A stretch of 62,774 nucleotides of DNA from Burkholderiales bacterium (GCA_020248665.1 JADCHE010000025.1:1-62774), one strand, 5' to 3'. Numbered from the stretch's first letter, positions 16,032 to 24,939 are shown. Translations and numbers: made by a program. The notes: generated by a model not told the origin, from the letters alone.

Positions 16032-16089
16032 CTGTACTGGTTCGGTGCGGCCCACGCTGTATCGGTCGGTCGGCCCCGAGCCCGTACAG
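16032..16089. promoter_or_regulatory. Probable MocR operator region with repeated CTGTA half-sites
   Basis: CTGTACTGGTTCGG starts at 16032 and CTGTATCGGTCGG at 16057, a direct repeat 25 bases apart, and GTACAG at 16084-16089 completes an inverted repeat with the first CTGTAC. MocR regulators typically bind two direct repeats plus an inverted copy in the shared promoter with their target, and this block lies in the 153-base divergent region just before the mocR start. Confidence 0.6.
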
Positions 16090-16098
16090 AATGAGCGC

Positions 16099-17568
16099 AT
16101 GCAGCCGCTCGACACCCTCTACCTCCGGGTCGCGGACGCGATCGCCGCGTCGGTCCGTGCCGGCACGCTCGCGCGCGCCGAGCGGCTCCCTTCGATCCGC
16201 GAGACCGCGCGCCGGGAGGGGGTGTCGGTCGCGACCGTGATCCAGGCCTACCGGACCCTCGAGGATGCGCGGCTGATCGAGGCCCGCCCTCGCTCGGGCT
16301 ACTACGTCTGCGCCCGTCCGCCCTCGGTGCCCGAGCCCGAGCCGTCGCGCCCGCCGGCCGATGCGGTCGAGGTCGAACTGGGTCGCATCGGCGCCGACAT
16401 CGTGCGGCTCGCGCACGACCCGAGGTTCATCTCCTTCGGCGCGGCGTGCCCCAGCGAGGCGCTGTTCGACCAGGACCGGATCCGGCGCACGGTCAGCCGC
16501 GCCGTGCAGCGCCATCGTGGCTCGCTGACGAGCTACACCGTCAGCCCCGGGCGGATCGAGCTGCGCCGCGCGATCGCGCGGCACGCGCTGGCCTGGGGCT
16601 GCGCGCTCGACGTGCGTCGCATCGCGATCACCAACGGCTGCATCGAGTCGGTGACGCTGGCGCTGCGTGCCGCGACGCGCCCCGGCGACGTCGTCGCGAT
16701 CGAGTCGCCGACGTACTTCGGCCTGCTCGGCATCCTCGAGAGCCTGCACCTGCGTGCACTCGCGATCCCGACGCACCCGCGCTCGGGGATGTCCGTCGAC
16801 GCGCTGCGGCTGGCGCTCGAGACGCAGCCCGTGCGCGCGGTGCTGTCGGTGCCGACGCTGTCGAATCCGCTCGGCGCGTGCCTGCCCACCACCGAGCGGC
16901 GCCGGCTCGCGCAGCTCGTCGCCGAGCACGACATCCCGCTGATCGAGGACGTGATCTACAACGACCTCGCCGAGTCCGACGAACGGCGCCGCGCGGTGAA
17001 GGCCTTCGACTCGACCGGCCATGTGATGGTCTGCGGCTCGTTCACCAAGACCGTCGCGCCGGGATTGAGGCTCGGCTTCATCGACGGCGGCCGCTGGAGC
17101 GATCGGGTGCAGGCGCTGAAGGCGTCGACCAGCGGTGGACAGACGGCAGTCCTCGAGTTCGCGCTTGCCGACCTGCTGATGCAGCCCGGTCACGAGTCGG
17201 CCTACCGCCACCTTCGCGCGACGATCGCCGCACGCGTCGACGAGGCGCGCGGCCTGGTCGCCGAGCATTTCCCGCGCGGCACGCGCGTCACCGATCCGCC
17301 CGGGGGCTTCATCCTCTGGGTCGAGCTGCCCGGGGCCGTCGACTCGGTGCGGCTGTTCCACGCATGCCGCGCCGAGCGGATCTGCATCGCACCCGGCGTG
17401 ATCTTCGGGACGGGCAACCGCTACCGCCACTGTGTGCGGCTCGGCGTGGGGGGCGCTTGGGGGGAGCCGTACCGCGCAGCGCTCGCGCGTGTCGGCGCGA
17501 TCGCCGCAGGCCTGCAGTCGCGTGCGTCGTCGCGTGAGGCGGCGGCCGACCAGCCGGCGCTGGCCTGA
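16099..17568 (+). CDS. MocR-family (GntR-HTH/aminotransferase class I fold) PLP-dependent regulator
   Basis: A 489-residue protein. Residues ~1-70 are a GntR winged helix (LYLRVADAIAASVRAGTL, LPSIRETARREGVSVATVI, then SGYYV). The rest is a fold-type I aminotransferase: ITNGCIESVTLAL, VAIESPTYFGLLGILE, NPLGACLP, EDVIYNDLAE and CGSFTKTVAPGLRLGF, where the Lys of SFTKT is the PLP lysine. MocR regulators use PLP as effector and activate or repress a divergent gene while repressing themselves. ATG 16099 gives the normal N-terminus; an in-frame ATG at 16018 would lie upstream of the operator. Confidence 0.9.
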   Translation: MQPLDTLYLRVADAIAASVRAGTLARAERLPSIRETARREGVSVATVIQAYRTLEDARLIEARPRSGYYVCARPPSVPEPEPSRPPADAVEVELGRIGADIVRLAHDPRFISFGAACPSEALFDQDRIRRTVSRAVQRHRGSLTSYTVSPGRIELRRAIARHALAWGCALDVRRIAITNGCIESVTLALRAATRPGDVVAIESPTYFGLLGILESLHLRALAIPTHPRSGMSVDALRLALETQPVRAVLSVPTLSNPLGACLPTTERRRLAQLVAEHDIPLIEDVIYNDLAESDERRRAVKAFDSTGHVMVCGSFTKTVAPGLRLGFIDGGRWSDRVQALKASTSGGQTAVLEFALADLLMQPGHESAYRHLRATIAARVDEARGLVAEHFPRGTRVTDPPGGFILWVELPGAVDSVRLFHACRAERICIAPGVIFGTGNRYRHCVRLGVGGAWGEPYRAALARVGAIAAGLQSRASSREAAADQPALA

Positions 17569-18015
17569 GCGACTCCGCAGGATCCTGGTCGCCGGTCGTG
17601 GCGACCGGCAGGGCTTCGATGTCGTGACGACCCTGGGGTTCGCCGTTGCCGAATGAACCCATCCCGCATGCGGTCGGGCCAGCAGCGGCACATCCCAGGC
17701 GTGCGCGCACCAAGGGGCGTCCGAGCTCTCCAACCCTTCATCACCGCGATCGCGACTCCCGGGTGGACAAAGCAGGTCGAGAGGTTGGCGACCCGCCATG
17801 GCGCGCGCAGCCGCCCCGGCGCCGGTGGGCGTTGCAGCCCGGGACGTTGTGTTGCCGAGGACCGGCACGGCTCAGGCGGCGAAGTGGTGCTTCGCCGCAC
17901 GCGCCCGACTCCTGAGCGGCGGCTGCGGATCCAGACCGTTGATTCGCTGAGGTCTTCGTCAATCAGACTTCCCCCGCCGTTGCAGGGCTTCGATGAGGCC
18001 GTGGCTTGACGGCCT
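17569..18015. other. Intergenic, no gene seen; hairpin at 17584-17612
   Basis: 446 bases between the MocR gene and the MarR operator. GGTCGCC (17587) pairs with GGCGACC (17600) 20 bases after the mocR stop, a possible terminator stem without a T-run. The rest has no reading frame with recognisable features. Confidence 0.45.
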
Positions 18016-18037
18016 TATATATAGCGAGCTATATATA
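18016..18037. promoter_or_regulatory. 22-base perfect palindrome, MarR operator
   Basis: Half-sites TATATATAGC and GCTATATATA are exact inverted copies around a GA centre, ending 7 bases before the marR start codon. The AT-rich dyad stands out sharply from the GC-rich surroundings. Position and symmetry fit autoregulation by a MarR dimer, and the TATATA also supplies -10-like sequence. Confidence 0.75.
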
Positions 18038-18044
18038 TCCTGCG

Positions 18045-18575
18045 ATGCGTCCCGATCCATCCTCCAAGCCGCTGCTGCACCTGTTCCTGCACATTGGTCG
18101 CCTGCTGGAGGAGCGCCTGCGCGAACCCCTGGCGGACGCAGGCGTTCATCACGGCCAGGGCCGTGTGCTCGACGCGCTGCTGCACCGCGGGCCCATGACG
18201 GTGGGCGCGCTCGCGGGCGGGCTGCGCATCGCGCAGCCGACGGCCACGGTGATGACTCAGCGCATGCAGTCCGCCGGGCTTCTGGAGCGCTGGGTCGACG
18301 CACGCGACGCGCGCCGCGTGACCCTCACGCTCACGCCGCGCGGGAGCGCCGCCGCGCGGGCAGTGCGACGGGCCTGGCAGCAGATCGAAGGCGAGCTCTG
18401 CGATTCGCTGCCAGTCGCCGAGCGCATGCGCCTGCGACTGCTGCTCGAAGGCTTGCGCGACGGATTGGGCGGAGCCGATCCGCGCCTTGCTACCCCGTCC
18501 GAGGAGGACCGCGATGAAACCCGTCCACCGCCGCCTCCCATCCAACCGGGGCGACGCTCGTCAACCCTGGGCTGA
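18045..18575 (+). CDS. MarR-family transcriptional regulator
   Basis: A 176-residue winged-helix protein: an N-terminal dimerisation helix (LLHLFLHIGRLLEERL), the HTH (GPMTVGALAGGLRIAQPTAT, VMTQRMQSAGLLERW) and the wing DARDARRVTLTLTPRG, followed by a C-terminal dimerisation helix. The last ~25 residues are Pro/Arg-rich and correspond to the overlap with the next gene (62 bases, 18514-18575), so the tail may be functionally unimportant. The start ATG 18045 lies 7 bases from a 22-bp palindrome with no clear Shine-Dalgarno, so the message may have a very short leader. It likely represses itself and the downstream lipoprotein gene. Confidence 0.9.
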   Translation: MRPDPSSKPLLHLFLHIGRLLEERLREPLADAGVHHGQGRVLDALLHRGPMTVGALAGGLRIAQPTATVMTQRMQSAGLLERWVDARDARRVTLTLTPRGSAAARAVRRAWQQIEGELCDSLPVAERMRLRLLLEGLRDGLGGADPRLATPSEEDRDETRPPPPPIQPGRRSSTLG

Positions 18576-19809
18576 CAGGCTGCCGCACCGTCGAGGCAAT
18601 GCCGCTGGGCGTTGCCTCGGGTGCCTGCTGCTGGCGCTGACCGCCTGCGGGCCCACTGGCGACGAGGCCGTGGCGAGCACCACCACGCCGACCGCAGGAG
18701 CGACGGCATGGCGGGTGCCCGGCACGGCGCAGGAAGGGTGCTTCTCCAACGACGCGCGTATCGACTGCCCGAGCGCAGGCGCGCCGTTCTTCGGCCAGGA
18801 CGGGCAGCGTCCCGGTCCGCGCCCGCCGTTCCATGTCAACACCGACGGTACCGTCACCGACCCGGTGACCGGCCTGACCTGGACCCGCGCTCTCGCGGGT
18901 CCGATGTCCTGGGACGAGGCACGCGCTGCCGCCACAGCCCTGCGAACCGGCGGCTACAACGACTGGCGCGTGCCCGGCATCAAGGAGTTGTACACACTGA
19001 TCGACTTCCGAGGCTGGTTCGCGCCGACCGCCGCGCAGTCGCGGCCCTTCATCGACGCGGGCGCGTTCGAGTTCGCCTACGCCGAGGGCAGCCGCTTCTT
19101 CGACGTGCAGCTCTGGTCTTCGACCGAGTACGTGGCCACCACAATGAACGACGACGCCACCATCTTCGGTGTCAACTTCGCCGACGGTCGCATCAAGGGC
19201 TATCCGCGTTACCAGCCAGGCCGCGGCGGGGTCGTGCCTCAGCGCATGCGGGTTCGATTTGTTCGCGGTCCGGCGTACGGAGTGAACGACTACCGGGAAG
19301 ACTCGGACGGCACCGTGACCGACCGTGGCTCGGGCCTGACCTGGCAGCAAAGCGACGACGGTCATCCACGCCGCTGGCGCGACGCTCTCGCCTACTGCGC
19401 GGCGCTGCGGCTGGCCGATCATGCGGACTGGCGCCTGCCCGACGCCAAGGAGCTCCACAGCATCGTCGACTACACGCGCGCACCGGCGACCGCACACAGC
19501 GCAGCGCTTGCGCCGCCTTTGAGGGCTCGTGCGACCGAGTCGTATTACTGGACCAGCACCACGGTGCTCGACGGTCCGCCCGAAGTCATGTACGCGCGCG
19601 CCGCGTACTTCGCGTTCGGCCGCGCACTCGGCTGGATGGAGATGCCCCCCGGCAGCGGAATACGCCGGCTTCTGGACGTGCATGGGGCCGGCAGCCAGCG
19701 GGTCGATCCCAAGGACGGCGACCCGGCGACCTATCCGCGGGGCTTCGGCCCGCAGGGCGATGACGTGCGAATCCTCAATTACGTTCGCTGCGTTCGCGGC
19801 CACCGCTAG
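18514..19809 (+). CDS. Lipoprotein with two DUF1566 (Lcl-type) domains
   Basis: A 431-residue protein with strong GAGGAGG 5 bases upstream of ATG 18514. A long N-region (~35 residues) precedes the hydrophobic core CLGCLLLALTAC, a lipobox. Two DUF1566 modules follow: DGTVTDPVTGLTWTRALAG with GGYNDWRVPGIKELYTLID, and DGTVTDRGSGLTWQQSDDG with HADWRLPDAKELHSIVDY. Each has the motif TGLTW...A...L....DWRLP..KEL, and the second ends at ILNYVRCVRG. DUF1566 is found in secreted adhesion or lectin-like (Lcl) proteins. It overlaps marR by 62 bases in another frame, so it is cotranscribed with and probably controlled by that regulator. Confidence 0.85.
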   Translation: MKPVHRRLPSNRGDARQPWADRLPHRRGNAAGRCLGCLLLALTACGPTGDEAVASTTTPTAGATAWRVPGTAQEGCFSNDARIDCPSAGAPFFGQDGQRPGPRPPFHVNTDGTVTDPVTGLTWTRALAGPMSWDEARAAATALRTGGYNDWRVPGIKELYTLIDFRGWFAPTAAQSRPFIDAGAFEFAYAEGSRFFDVQLWSSTEYVATTMNDDATIFGVNFADGRIKGYPRYQPGRGGVVPQRMRVRFVRGPAYGVNDYREDSDGTVTDRGSGLTWQQSDDGHPRRWRDALAYCAALRLADHADWRLPDAKELHSIVDYTRAPATAHSAALAPPLRARATESYYWTSTTVLDGPPEVMYARAAYFAFGRALGWMEMPPGSGIRRLLDVHGAGSQRVDPKDGDPATYPRGFGPQGDDVRILNYVRCVRGHR

Positions 19810-19925
19810 GGGCGCGCGCGCAGGCTCGCTCAACGAGCGTGGCGCCGGCGCGAGCCCTCGGGCTTGGACGCGTCGCAAGGACAGTCGCTCCAGCCCTACG
19901 GGTAGTCGATGGCGGCGGTCAGACT

Positions 19926-20852
19926 TCATGCGCCCCGGGGGCGGCGATGTCCCCGCGCAGGCGCGCTGGCCGATGGCGTCAGGAAATGCAGCAACGCACG
20001 TGCTGCGGCGCGCAGGCGACCACCTGGCAGGAACATCGCGACCAATTCATCGGCCGGGCCACCCTCGAGGCGCCAGCGTGGCAAGACCTCCTTGATCGCT
20101 CCGCGCTCTGCGTCGGTCGCCGGCAGATAGTCGGGCAGCAGCGCGATGCCTGCATCGGCCAAGACAAGTCGCGCAATCGAATCGGTCCAATTCACCGAAA
20201 GAGTGGCGTCGAAACGCACAGTCTCGCGGGCCTCGCCCTTGCTGAAGGCGAAGCTACCGCGCCCGCGGTAGGCACTGGGCAGCAGCACACGGTGGTCTCG
20301 CAGGTCAGCGGGCTGCCGTGGGACGCCGTGGGAACGCAGGTAGCGACGCGAAGCGACCAGGCGCCAGCCGATTGGCGCGATGCGACGCGCACTGGCCTGC
20401 GGCGGCGGTGCACTCGTGATGCGCATCGCGAAATCCAGCCTTTCTGCGATCAGGTCGACCGGACGGTCGGAAAGCTCTACGTCGACCTGCACGGCAGGGT
20501 TGCGGTCGAGGAACATCAACACCTGCGGCAGCACGACCGTGTTCCCGTACGAGGGAGGAACGCTGATGCGCACCAGGCCGGCAAGACTGCCGGCAGCGGT
20601 ACGCGCGGCATCCAAGCCCAACGCAATCTCGGTGGACGCCTGATCGACATGCACCAGCAATGCGGCACCCGCATCCGTCAACTCCACGCGTCGCGTCGAG
20701 CGCTTCAGGAGTGCGGTTCCCACCTCGCGCTCCAGCGCCTGGATTCGCTTGCTCACCCCCGGCCTCGACAGGGACAGAGCGTCGGCGGCGCGGGCGAAAC
20801 TGAGCGAGCGGGCAACCTCGGCAAAGGCGGCGAGATCTTCGAGGCGGGGCAT
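19926..20852 (-). CDS. LysR-family transcriptional regulator
   Basis: A 308-residue LysR protein. The HTH is at 1-60 (MPRLEDLAAFAEVARSLSFA, LSLSRPGVSKRIQALE, then GTALLKRSTRRVELTDAG) and the effector domain follows from ~90 (VRISVPPSYGNTVVLPQVL, SDRPVDLIAERLDFAMRI, DAGIALLPDYL). The subgroup features resemble DsdC/CrgA-like repressors. The C-terminal ~15 residues are Arg/Pro-rich. It is divergent from the exported hydrolase at 20986, the usual arrangement for a LysR regulator and its target; the 133-base gap is the likely operator but I see no clear T-N11-A pair. Confidence 0.9.
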   Translation of the reverse strand: MPRLEDLAAFAEVARSLSFARAADALSLSRPGVSKRIQALEREVGTALLKRSTRRVELTDAGAALLVHVDQASTEIALGLDAARTAAGSLAGLVRISVPPSYGNTVVLPQVLMFLDRNPAVQVDVELSDRPVDLIAERLDFAMRITSAPPPQASARRIAPIGWRLVASRRYLRSHGVPRQPADLRDHRVLLPSAYRGRGSFAFSKGEARETVRFDATLSVNWTDSIARLVLADAGIALLPDYLPATDAERGAIKEVLPRWRLEGGPADELVAMFLPGGRLRAAARALLHFLTPSASAPARGHRRPRGA

Positions 20853-20985
20853 GTTGTCTGCGCCGGGATGGAGTGTTCGACCTTGCTATTATGTCTCCGG
20901 AGTTTCCAAAGAAGTTCTATCGGGTGTCTTTATGGTCGCTGCAAGAACCCCTCTAATGCAGACCATCAACCGGAGGCACACGATC

Positions 20986-21930
20986 ATGACGACGCTTCAA
21001 TGGACCGCTCTGCGGCGGGGAACCGCGCTCGTACTGGCCTCGATGCTTGTGCAGGTCAGTGCGATGGCGCAGCAGCCCCCCGCCGCGGCTGGCGCGCCCG
21101 CGAACCCTGGGTCGGCAGCGACGACGACACGATTCATCCCCACTCAACTTGGCCGACTTGCGGTTCATACGGCAGGCGACACGGGTCCGGCGGTGCTGTT
21201 CTGGCCTGCGGTGTTCTCCGATTCGTCGATCTACGCAGCGCAGGTGGAGGCGCTGCGCGGGCGCTACCGGCTCGTCCTCATCGACGGGCCGGGTTTTGGC
21301 CGCAGCGATGTGCCGACGCGCCCGTTCACGATGGAAGCCTGTGCCGACGCGGCCGCCGAGGTGCTGGAGGAATTGGGCATGCAGCAAGTGACCTGGGTCG
21401 GAACCTCGTGGGGCGGCATCGTCGGCGTGCACTTCGCCATGCGGCATCCCCAAAGGGTTCGCGGGCTCGCGCTGATGAACACACCTTTCGACATGCCGGC
21501 CGGAGGTCCGGGGTTCTCGGATCGAATGGTCGTGTGGGCGGCGCGCTGGATCGGTAACGCTGATTTGTATGCGAACGGTGTCGCTCGGTCGTTTCTGCCG
21601 GAGGCCTGGCGCAACGACCGTCCAGATGAGCTCCTTGCCTTCACCTCCGCGCTCAAGGCGAACAACCGCGAGGGCATGGCGGTTGCCAGTCGTTCAGTGC
21701 TGCTCCACCGCGCCTCCGTGCTGCCGATGCTGCCGCAGATCAAGGCGCCGACCCTGGTCGTTGCAGGCGTCGAAGACCAACTGTACCCCGTGCCGATCCT
21801 GAAGGCCGCAGCCGCACGCATCAATGGCGCGAGCTTTGTCGAGATTCCCTCCAGTGGACACGTCTCGGCGGTGGACCAGCCCGAGCGAGTCAGTGCGGTG
21901 CTCGGGCAATTCCTCGAGCAATTGCAATGA
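20986..21930 (+). CDS. Exported alpha/beta hydrolase
   Basis: A 314-residue protein with GGAGG about 9 bases before ATG 20986. Residues ~1-30 are a signal peptide (RRGTALVLASMLVQVSAMAQ). The mature domain has VLFWPAVFSDSS at the oxyanion position (HG is replaced by WP), LIDGPGFGRSD, nucleophile elbow GTSWGG, an acid near AGVEDQLYPVP and HVSAVDQPE with the catalytic His. Periplasmic location is inferred. It is the likely target of the divergent LysR regulator and its stop overlaps the ATG of a following esterase gene (ATGA at 21927). Confidence 0.88.
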   Translation: MTTLQWTALRRGTALVLASMLVQVSAMAQQPPAAAGAPANPGSAATTTRFIPTQLGRLAVHTAGDTGPAVLFWPAVFSDSSIYAAQVEALRGRYRLVLIDGPGFGRSDVPTRPFTMEACADAAAEVLEELGMQQVTWVGTSWGGIVGVHFAMRHPQRVRGLALMNTPFDMPAGGPGFSDRMVVWAARWIGNADLYANGVARSFLPEAWRNDRPDELLAFTSALKANNREGMAVASRSVLLHRASVLPMLPQIKAPTLVVAGVEDQLYPVPILKAAAARINGASFVEIPSSGHVSAVDQPERVSAVLGQFLEQLQ

Positions 21931-22785
21931 AGTGGCGGCCGCGCGAAGATTGGCAGGGCATGAAGTGGCTGATGCTCGTGCCCTTGTGCATCATGTTGAG
22001 CGGATGCGCCTGCGCTTGAGGCTTCGTCCAGGCACAGGTGCCCCGCAGCCTCTTCGAGCGCGGCGACTTCGCCGACATGGCCGCCGATGAGGGTTACCCG
22101 GCGGCTCGCGAGCCCGACGGGGTGACCCTGATCCGCGACATCTCCTACCGCAAGGGCGCCGAGTCGAAGTACCGGGCTGCGTACTTGCTCGATGTCGTGA
22201 CATCGACACAGACCGGCGCGGCACCGCGCCCGATGGTGGTCTTCGCGCATGGAGGTGGCCTGAACGCTGGCGCGAAGGACGACGAGACACAGGTCAACAC
22301 GAATCTGGCCATTGCCCTGGCGCAGCGCGGTTACCTGGTGCTCAACATCAATCACCGACTGGTTTCGGACATGCCCCATCCGGCCCAAGCGCAGGACATC
22401 GCGGCTACCGTGCGCTGGGCGATCGATCATGGCCACGCTCACGGAGGCGACCCGCGACGAATCGCCCTTGGCGGCTTTTCCTCAGGTGGCTGCCTGGCCG
22501 CGTTGCTGGCGGCTGACCGGCGCTACCTGCGAGAGGCCGGGGTAGACGCAGAGCGGATCCGCGCCGTCTTCGCGGTCTCCGGGTTCTTCGACCTGCACCA
22601 CCTGTCGCAGCCGTTCCTGGTGCGCAAGTTCATCGTCGAGCCGGCCTTCGGTGCCCGCAGCGGGGTATGGGAGACGGCCTCGCCATCGGCCTTCGCCGGC
22701 TCGCATCGGCCACCCACGCTGCTGCTGAGTGCAGCGGAGGACCGCTCGGCAAGCCCGCAATCCGCTGCGCTGTGCGTCCGGCTGA
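21927..22785 (+). pseudogene. Lipoprotein esterase (alpha/beta hydrolase, HGGG type), nonsense mutation and lost C-terminus
   Basis: The frame opens at ATG 21927, overlapping the previous stop, and encodes a lipoprotein signal (WLMLVPLCIMLSGC; lipobox LSGC). Four codons past the lipobox Cys it meets TGA at 22017-22019, and the same frame continues directly as QAQVPRSLFERGDFADM, so the stop lies between signal and enzyme. The esterase part has FAHGGGLNAG and GGFSSGGCLAA (nucleophile Ser), then LLLSAAED. Homology ends at about 22785, before the catalytic His, where it runs into a remnant of a permease in the other direction. A restart at an internal codon (for example near 22038) would still lack the triad His. 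Confidence 0.65.
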
Positions 22786-23049
22786 AATTCGATCCACCGC
22801 GCGCGACAGCGCGTGACTCGACATCACGCTCAGCGGCAGAGGAATGAATACTGCGCTGGCCCGTTGCGGCATGAAGACGATCAGGATGAGCGCGACGACC
22901 GCCAACGACACGCTGCGCCCGTCGATGGGCATGGGCAGATACAGACGTCGCGGCTCGGGCTCGGGTGCAAGGGTCTCGTGACGGGGTGCGGCATCGGGCA
23001 ATGGGGCAGGGTTCGTGGGTGTTCGGCCATGAAGTCCGTGCCTTTGCAC
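22786..23049 (-). pseudogene. N-terminal fragment of an AI-2E-family (PerM-type) permease
   Basis: On the minus strand PIDGRSVSLAVVALILIVFM is followed by AVFIPLPLSVMSSHALSRAVDR, the first transmembrane segments of AI-2E transporter family proteins. Homology ends at about 22786, where the esterase remnant begins in the opposite direction. About 300 residues are missing. The N-terminal ATG region (near 23030) is in another frame, so a further frameshift is likely. Only a fragment; no function. Confidence 0.6.
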
Positions 23050-23305
23050 CGGCGCAGCACACCGAGTCGATCAAGGTGTCTGCACCTGGGAACGCCTGGC
23101 GCGACCGGCCCCGTTTCAAGCAGGCCGGCAACTGCCCCGCGGGTTGCAGCGGCCATGCCGCATCGTCCGCGGAGCAGCAGATGGACGCTGTCCGTCGGGG
23201 GGCCGAAAACGGCATCCAGGTCATCTCCGGGACGCGCGGTGCGCGCCGACGCCCGCGCAACGGCGACGCGCGCCGCCCCGGGGCGGTGCGCGTCGGTGCC
23301 GCCGG
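23050..23305. other. Intergenic, no gene seen
   Basis: Between the AI-2E fragment and the end of the VIT-type gene there is GC-rich sequence without a recognisable coding region; it may include upstream DNA of the lost permease gene. Confidence 0.4.
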
Positions 23306-24007
23306 TCAGACCACCGCGCCGAACAGCGAACCCACGCCCGCGGTGATCGCCATCGCGAGCGCGCCCCAGAAGGCGACCCGCCATGCACCCGCCAGCATGC
23401 CGGCGCCGCCGGCACGGGCCGCCACCGCGCCCAGCACGGCGAGGAACACGATCGAGGTGCCCGAGACCCACGCGATCACAGAGGTCGCGGGTGCCGCCGC
23501 GGTCACCGCGAGCGGCAGCGCGGCCCCGATCGCGAAGCTGCCCGCGGAGGCGAGCGCGGCCTGCAGCGGCCGCGCGCTGAACGCCTCGGAGATGCCCAGC
23601 TCGTCGCGGGCGTGGGTACCGAGCGCGTCGTGGCGCGTCAGCTGCGCCGCGACCTGCGTCGCGAGCGCAGGCTCGAGCCCGCGCGCGATGTAGATCGCGA
23701 CCAGCTCGCGCTGCTCCGCCGCCGGGTCGGCGTCGAGTTCGGCGCGCTCGCGGGCGAGGTCGGCGCGCTCGGTGTCGGCCTGCGAGTGGACCGACACGTA
23801 CTCGCCGGCCGCCATCGACATCGCGCCGGCCACCAGCCCGGCGACACCGGTCAGCAGCACGGTGTCCGGGCTCGTGCTCGCGGCCGCGACGCCGACCACG
23901 AGGCTGGCCGTCGAGACGATGCCGTCGTTGGCGCCGAGCACCGCGGCGCGCAGCCAGCCGATCCGGTCGGTGCGGTGTCGCTCGGCATGTCGGCGCAAGG
24001 GGGGCAT
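23306..24007 (-). CDS. VIT family (CCC1/VIT1-type) Fe/Mn transporter
   Basis: A 233-residue membrane protein with the VIT/CCC1 N-terminal signature LRAAVLGANDGIVSTASLVVGVAAA, a second span (VLLTGVAGLVAGAMSMAAGEYVSV with the conserved Met and Glu/Ser metal-binding residues), a charged cytosolic Glu-rich helical domain (residues ~85-135) and three more spans. These proteins move Fe2+ or Mn2+, typically out of the cytosol. ATG 24007 starts the normal sequence MPPLRRHAERH; upstream in-frame codons belong to other sequence. It is flanked by an unrelated methyltransferase and pseudogenes, so no operon logic is seen. Confidence 0.9.
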   Translation of the reverse strand: MPPLRRHAERHRTDRIGWLRAAVLGANDGIVSTASLVVGVAAASTSPDTVLLTGVAGLVAGAMSMAAGEYVSVHSQADTERADLARERAELDADPAAEQRELVAIYIARGLEPALATQVAAQLTRHDALGTHARDELGISEAFSARPLQAALASAGSFAIGAALPLAVTAAAPATSVIAWVSGTSIVFLAVLGAVAARAGGAGMLAGAWRVAFWGALAMAITAGVGSLFGAVV

Positions 24008-24214
24008 GTCGGGTATCCGGTCAGGGGCGTCGGATCGGGTGCGTTTCGTCCTGCCGTGCACGCTACGGCGATGCGACGGCCGGAGCAAGCACCGATGCGC
24101 GATCTGCAGGGTGTCCTTGACCTCGGTCAGGCCGCGACGTCGCACGCGGGTACGGGCAGGCGTGGCCACGGCGCCGTTCTCGACGCCGGACCCGTCCGGG
24201 GAGCGTCGCCCCCG

Positions 24215-24904
24215 TCAGGGTCGCCGTCGAGCGAGCGTGACCCCGTCGCCGATCGGCCGCATCGCCCGATCGACCCGCTCGTCCGCTGCGAGCACGGCGT
24301 TCAGCGTGCAGATCGCGACGGTACCGTCGTCGACGGCGCTGGGCTCGATCACCCGGTCGAGGCGCAGCGTGCTGTCGAGCATGACCAGGCCGCCGACCCG
24401 CACCAGTCGGAGGGCCGCCTCGTAGTACGCATCGCAGCCCTCCTCGTCGGCGTCTACGAGCGCCGCGTCGAAGGTGCCTGCCGCGCCCTGCGACTCGAGG
24501 GACGAGAGCGTCCGCGCGGAGGGACCGAGACGCGCCTCGATGCGGTCGGCGACGCCGGCCAGCACCCAGTGGTGTCGGTCGAGCTCGAGCCAGGCTTCGT
24601 TGACGTCGCAGGTGACGACGCGGCCGTCGCTCGGCAGCGCGAGCGCCATCGCGAGCGCGCTGTAGCCGGTGAAGGTCCCCAGCTCCAGCACGCGGCGGGT
24701 CCCGAGCAATCCGAGCAGCAGCGCCATGAGGTGCCCCTGCTCGGGTGCGATCTGCATGAAGTGCTCGGGCAGGCGCTTCGTCGCCTCCCGCAGCGCGCGC
24801 AGCGCCGGGTGCTCCGGCGGCTGGTGCGCGCGCAGGTACGCGTACAGCGGCGCAACGGGATCGGCGATCGAGATGCGGGTCGCGGGGAGGGCGGAGGGGT
24901 CCAT
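24215..24904 (-). CDS. O-methyltransferase (class I SAM, caffeoyl-CoA OMT-like)
   Basis: A 229-residue methyltransferase. The N-terminal helix region is followed by RRVLELGTFTGYSALAMALA (SAM-binding motif I), VTCDVNEAW, FDAALVDADEEGCDAYYEAA (metal/catalytic loop) and VGGLVMLDSTLRLDRV. This is the family of small cation-dependent O-methyltransferases acting on catechol-like substrates. ATG 24904 is only ~35 bases from the truncated end of the Bug remnant, so upstream DNA, including the promoter, has probably been lost or replaced. The gene itself looks intact. Confidence 0.88.
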   Translation of the reverse strand: MDPSALPATRISIADPVAPLYAYLRAHQPPEHPALRALREATKRLPEHFMQIAPEQGHLMALLLGLLGTRRVLELGTFTGYSALAMALALPSDGRVVTCDVNEAWLELDRHHWVLAGVADRIEARLGPSARTLSSLESQGAAGTFDAALVDADEEGCDAYYEAALRLVRVGGLVMLDSTLRLDRVIEPSAVDDGTVAICTLNAVLAADERVDRAMRPIGDGVTLARRRP

Positions 24905-24939
24905 GACGCGAGGGCTCGGGAGAGAGAGGTCCGGGACGG

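Noticed and set aside
17653-18009. Plus-strand 118-codon frame and minus-strand counterpart in the MocR-MarR gap
   Set aside because: No ribosome site or domain, and reading changes nothing recognisable.
22017-22019. TGA as selenocysteine codon in the esterase
   Set aside because: The position is in the signal/linker, not an active site, and no SECIS-like stem is evident directly after it.
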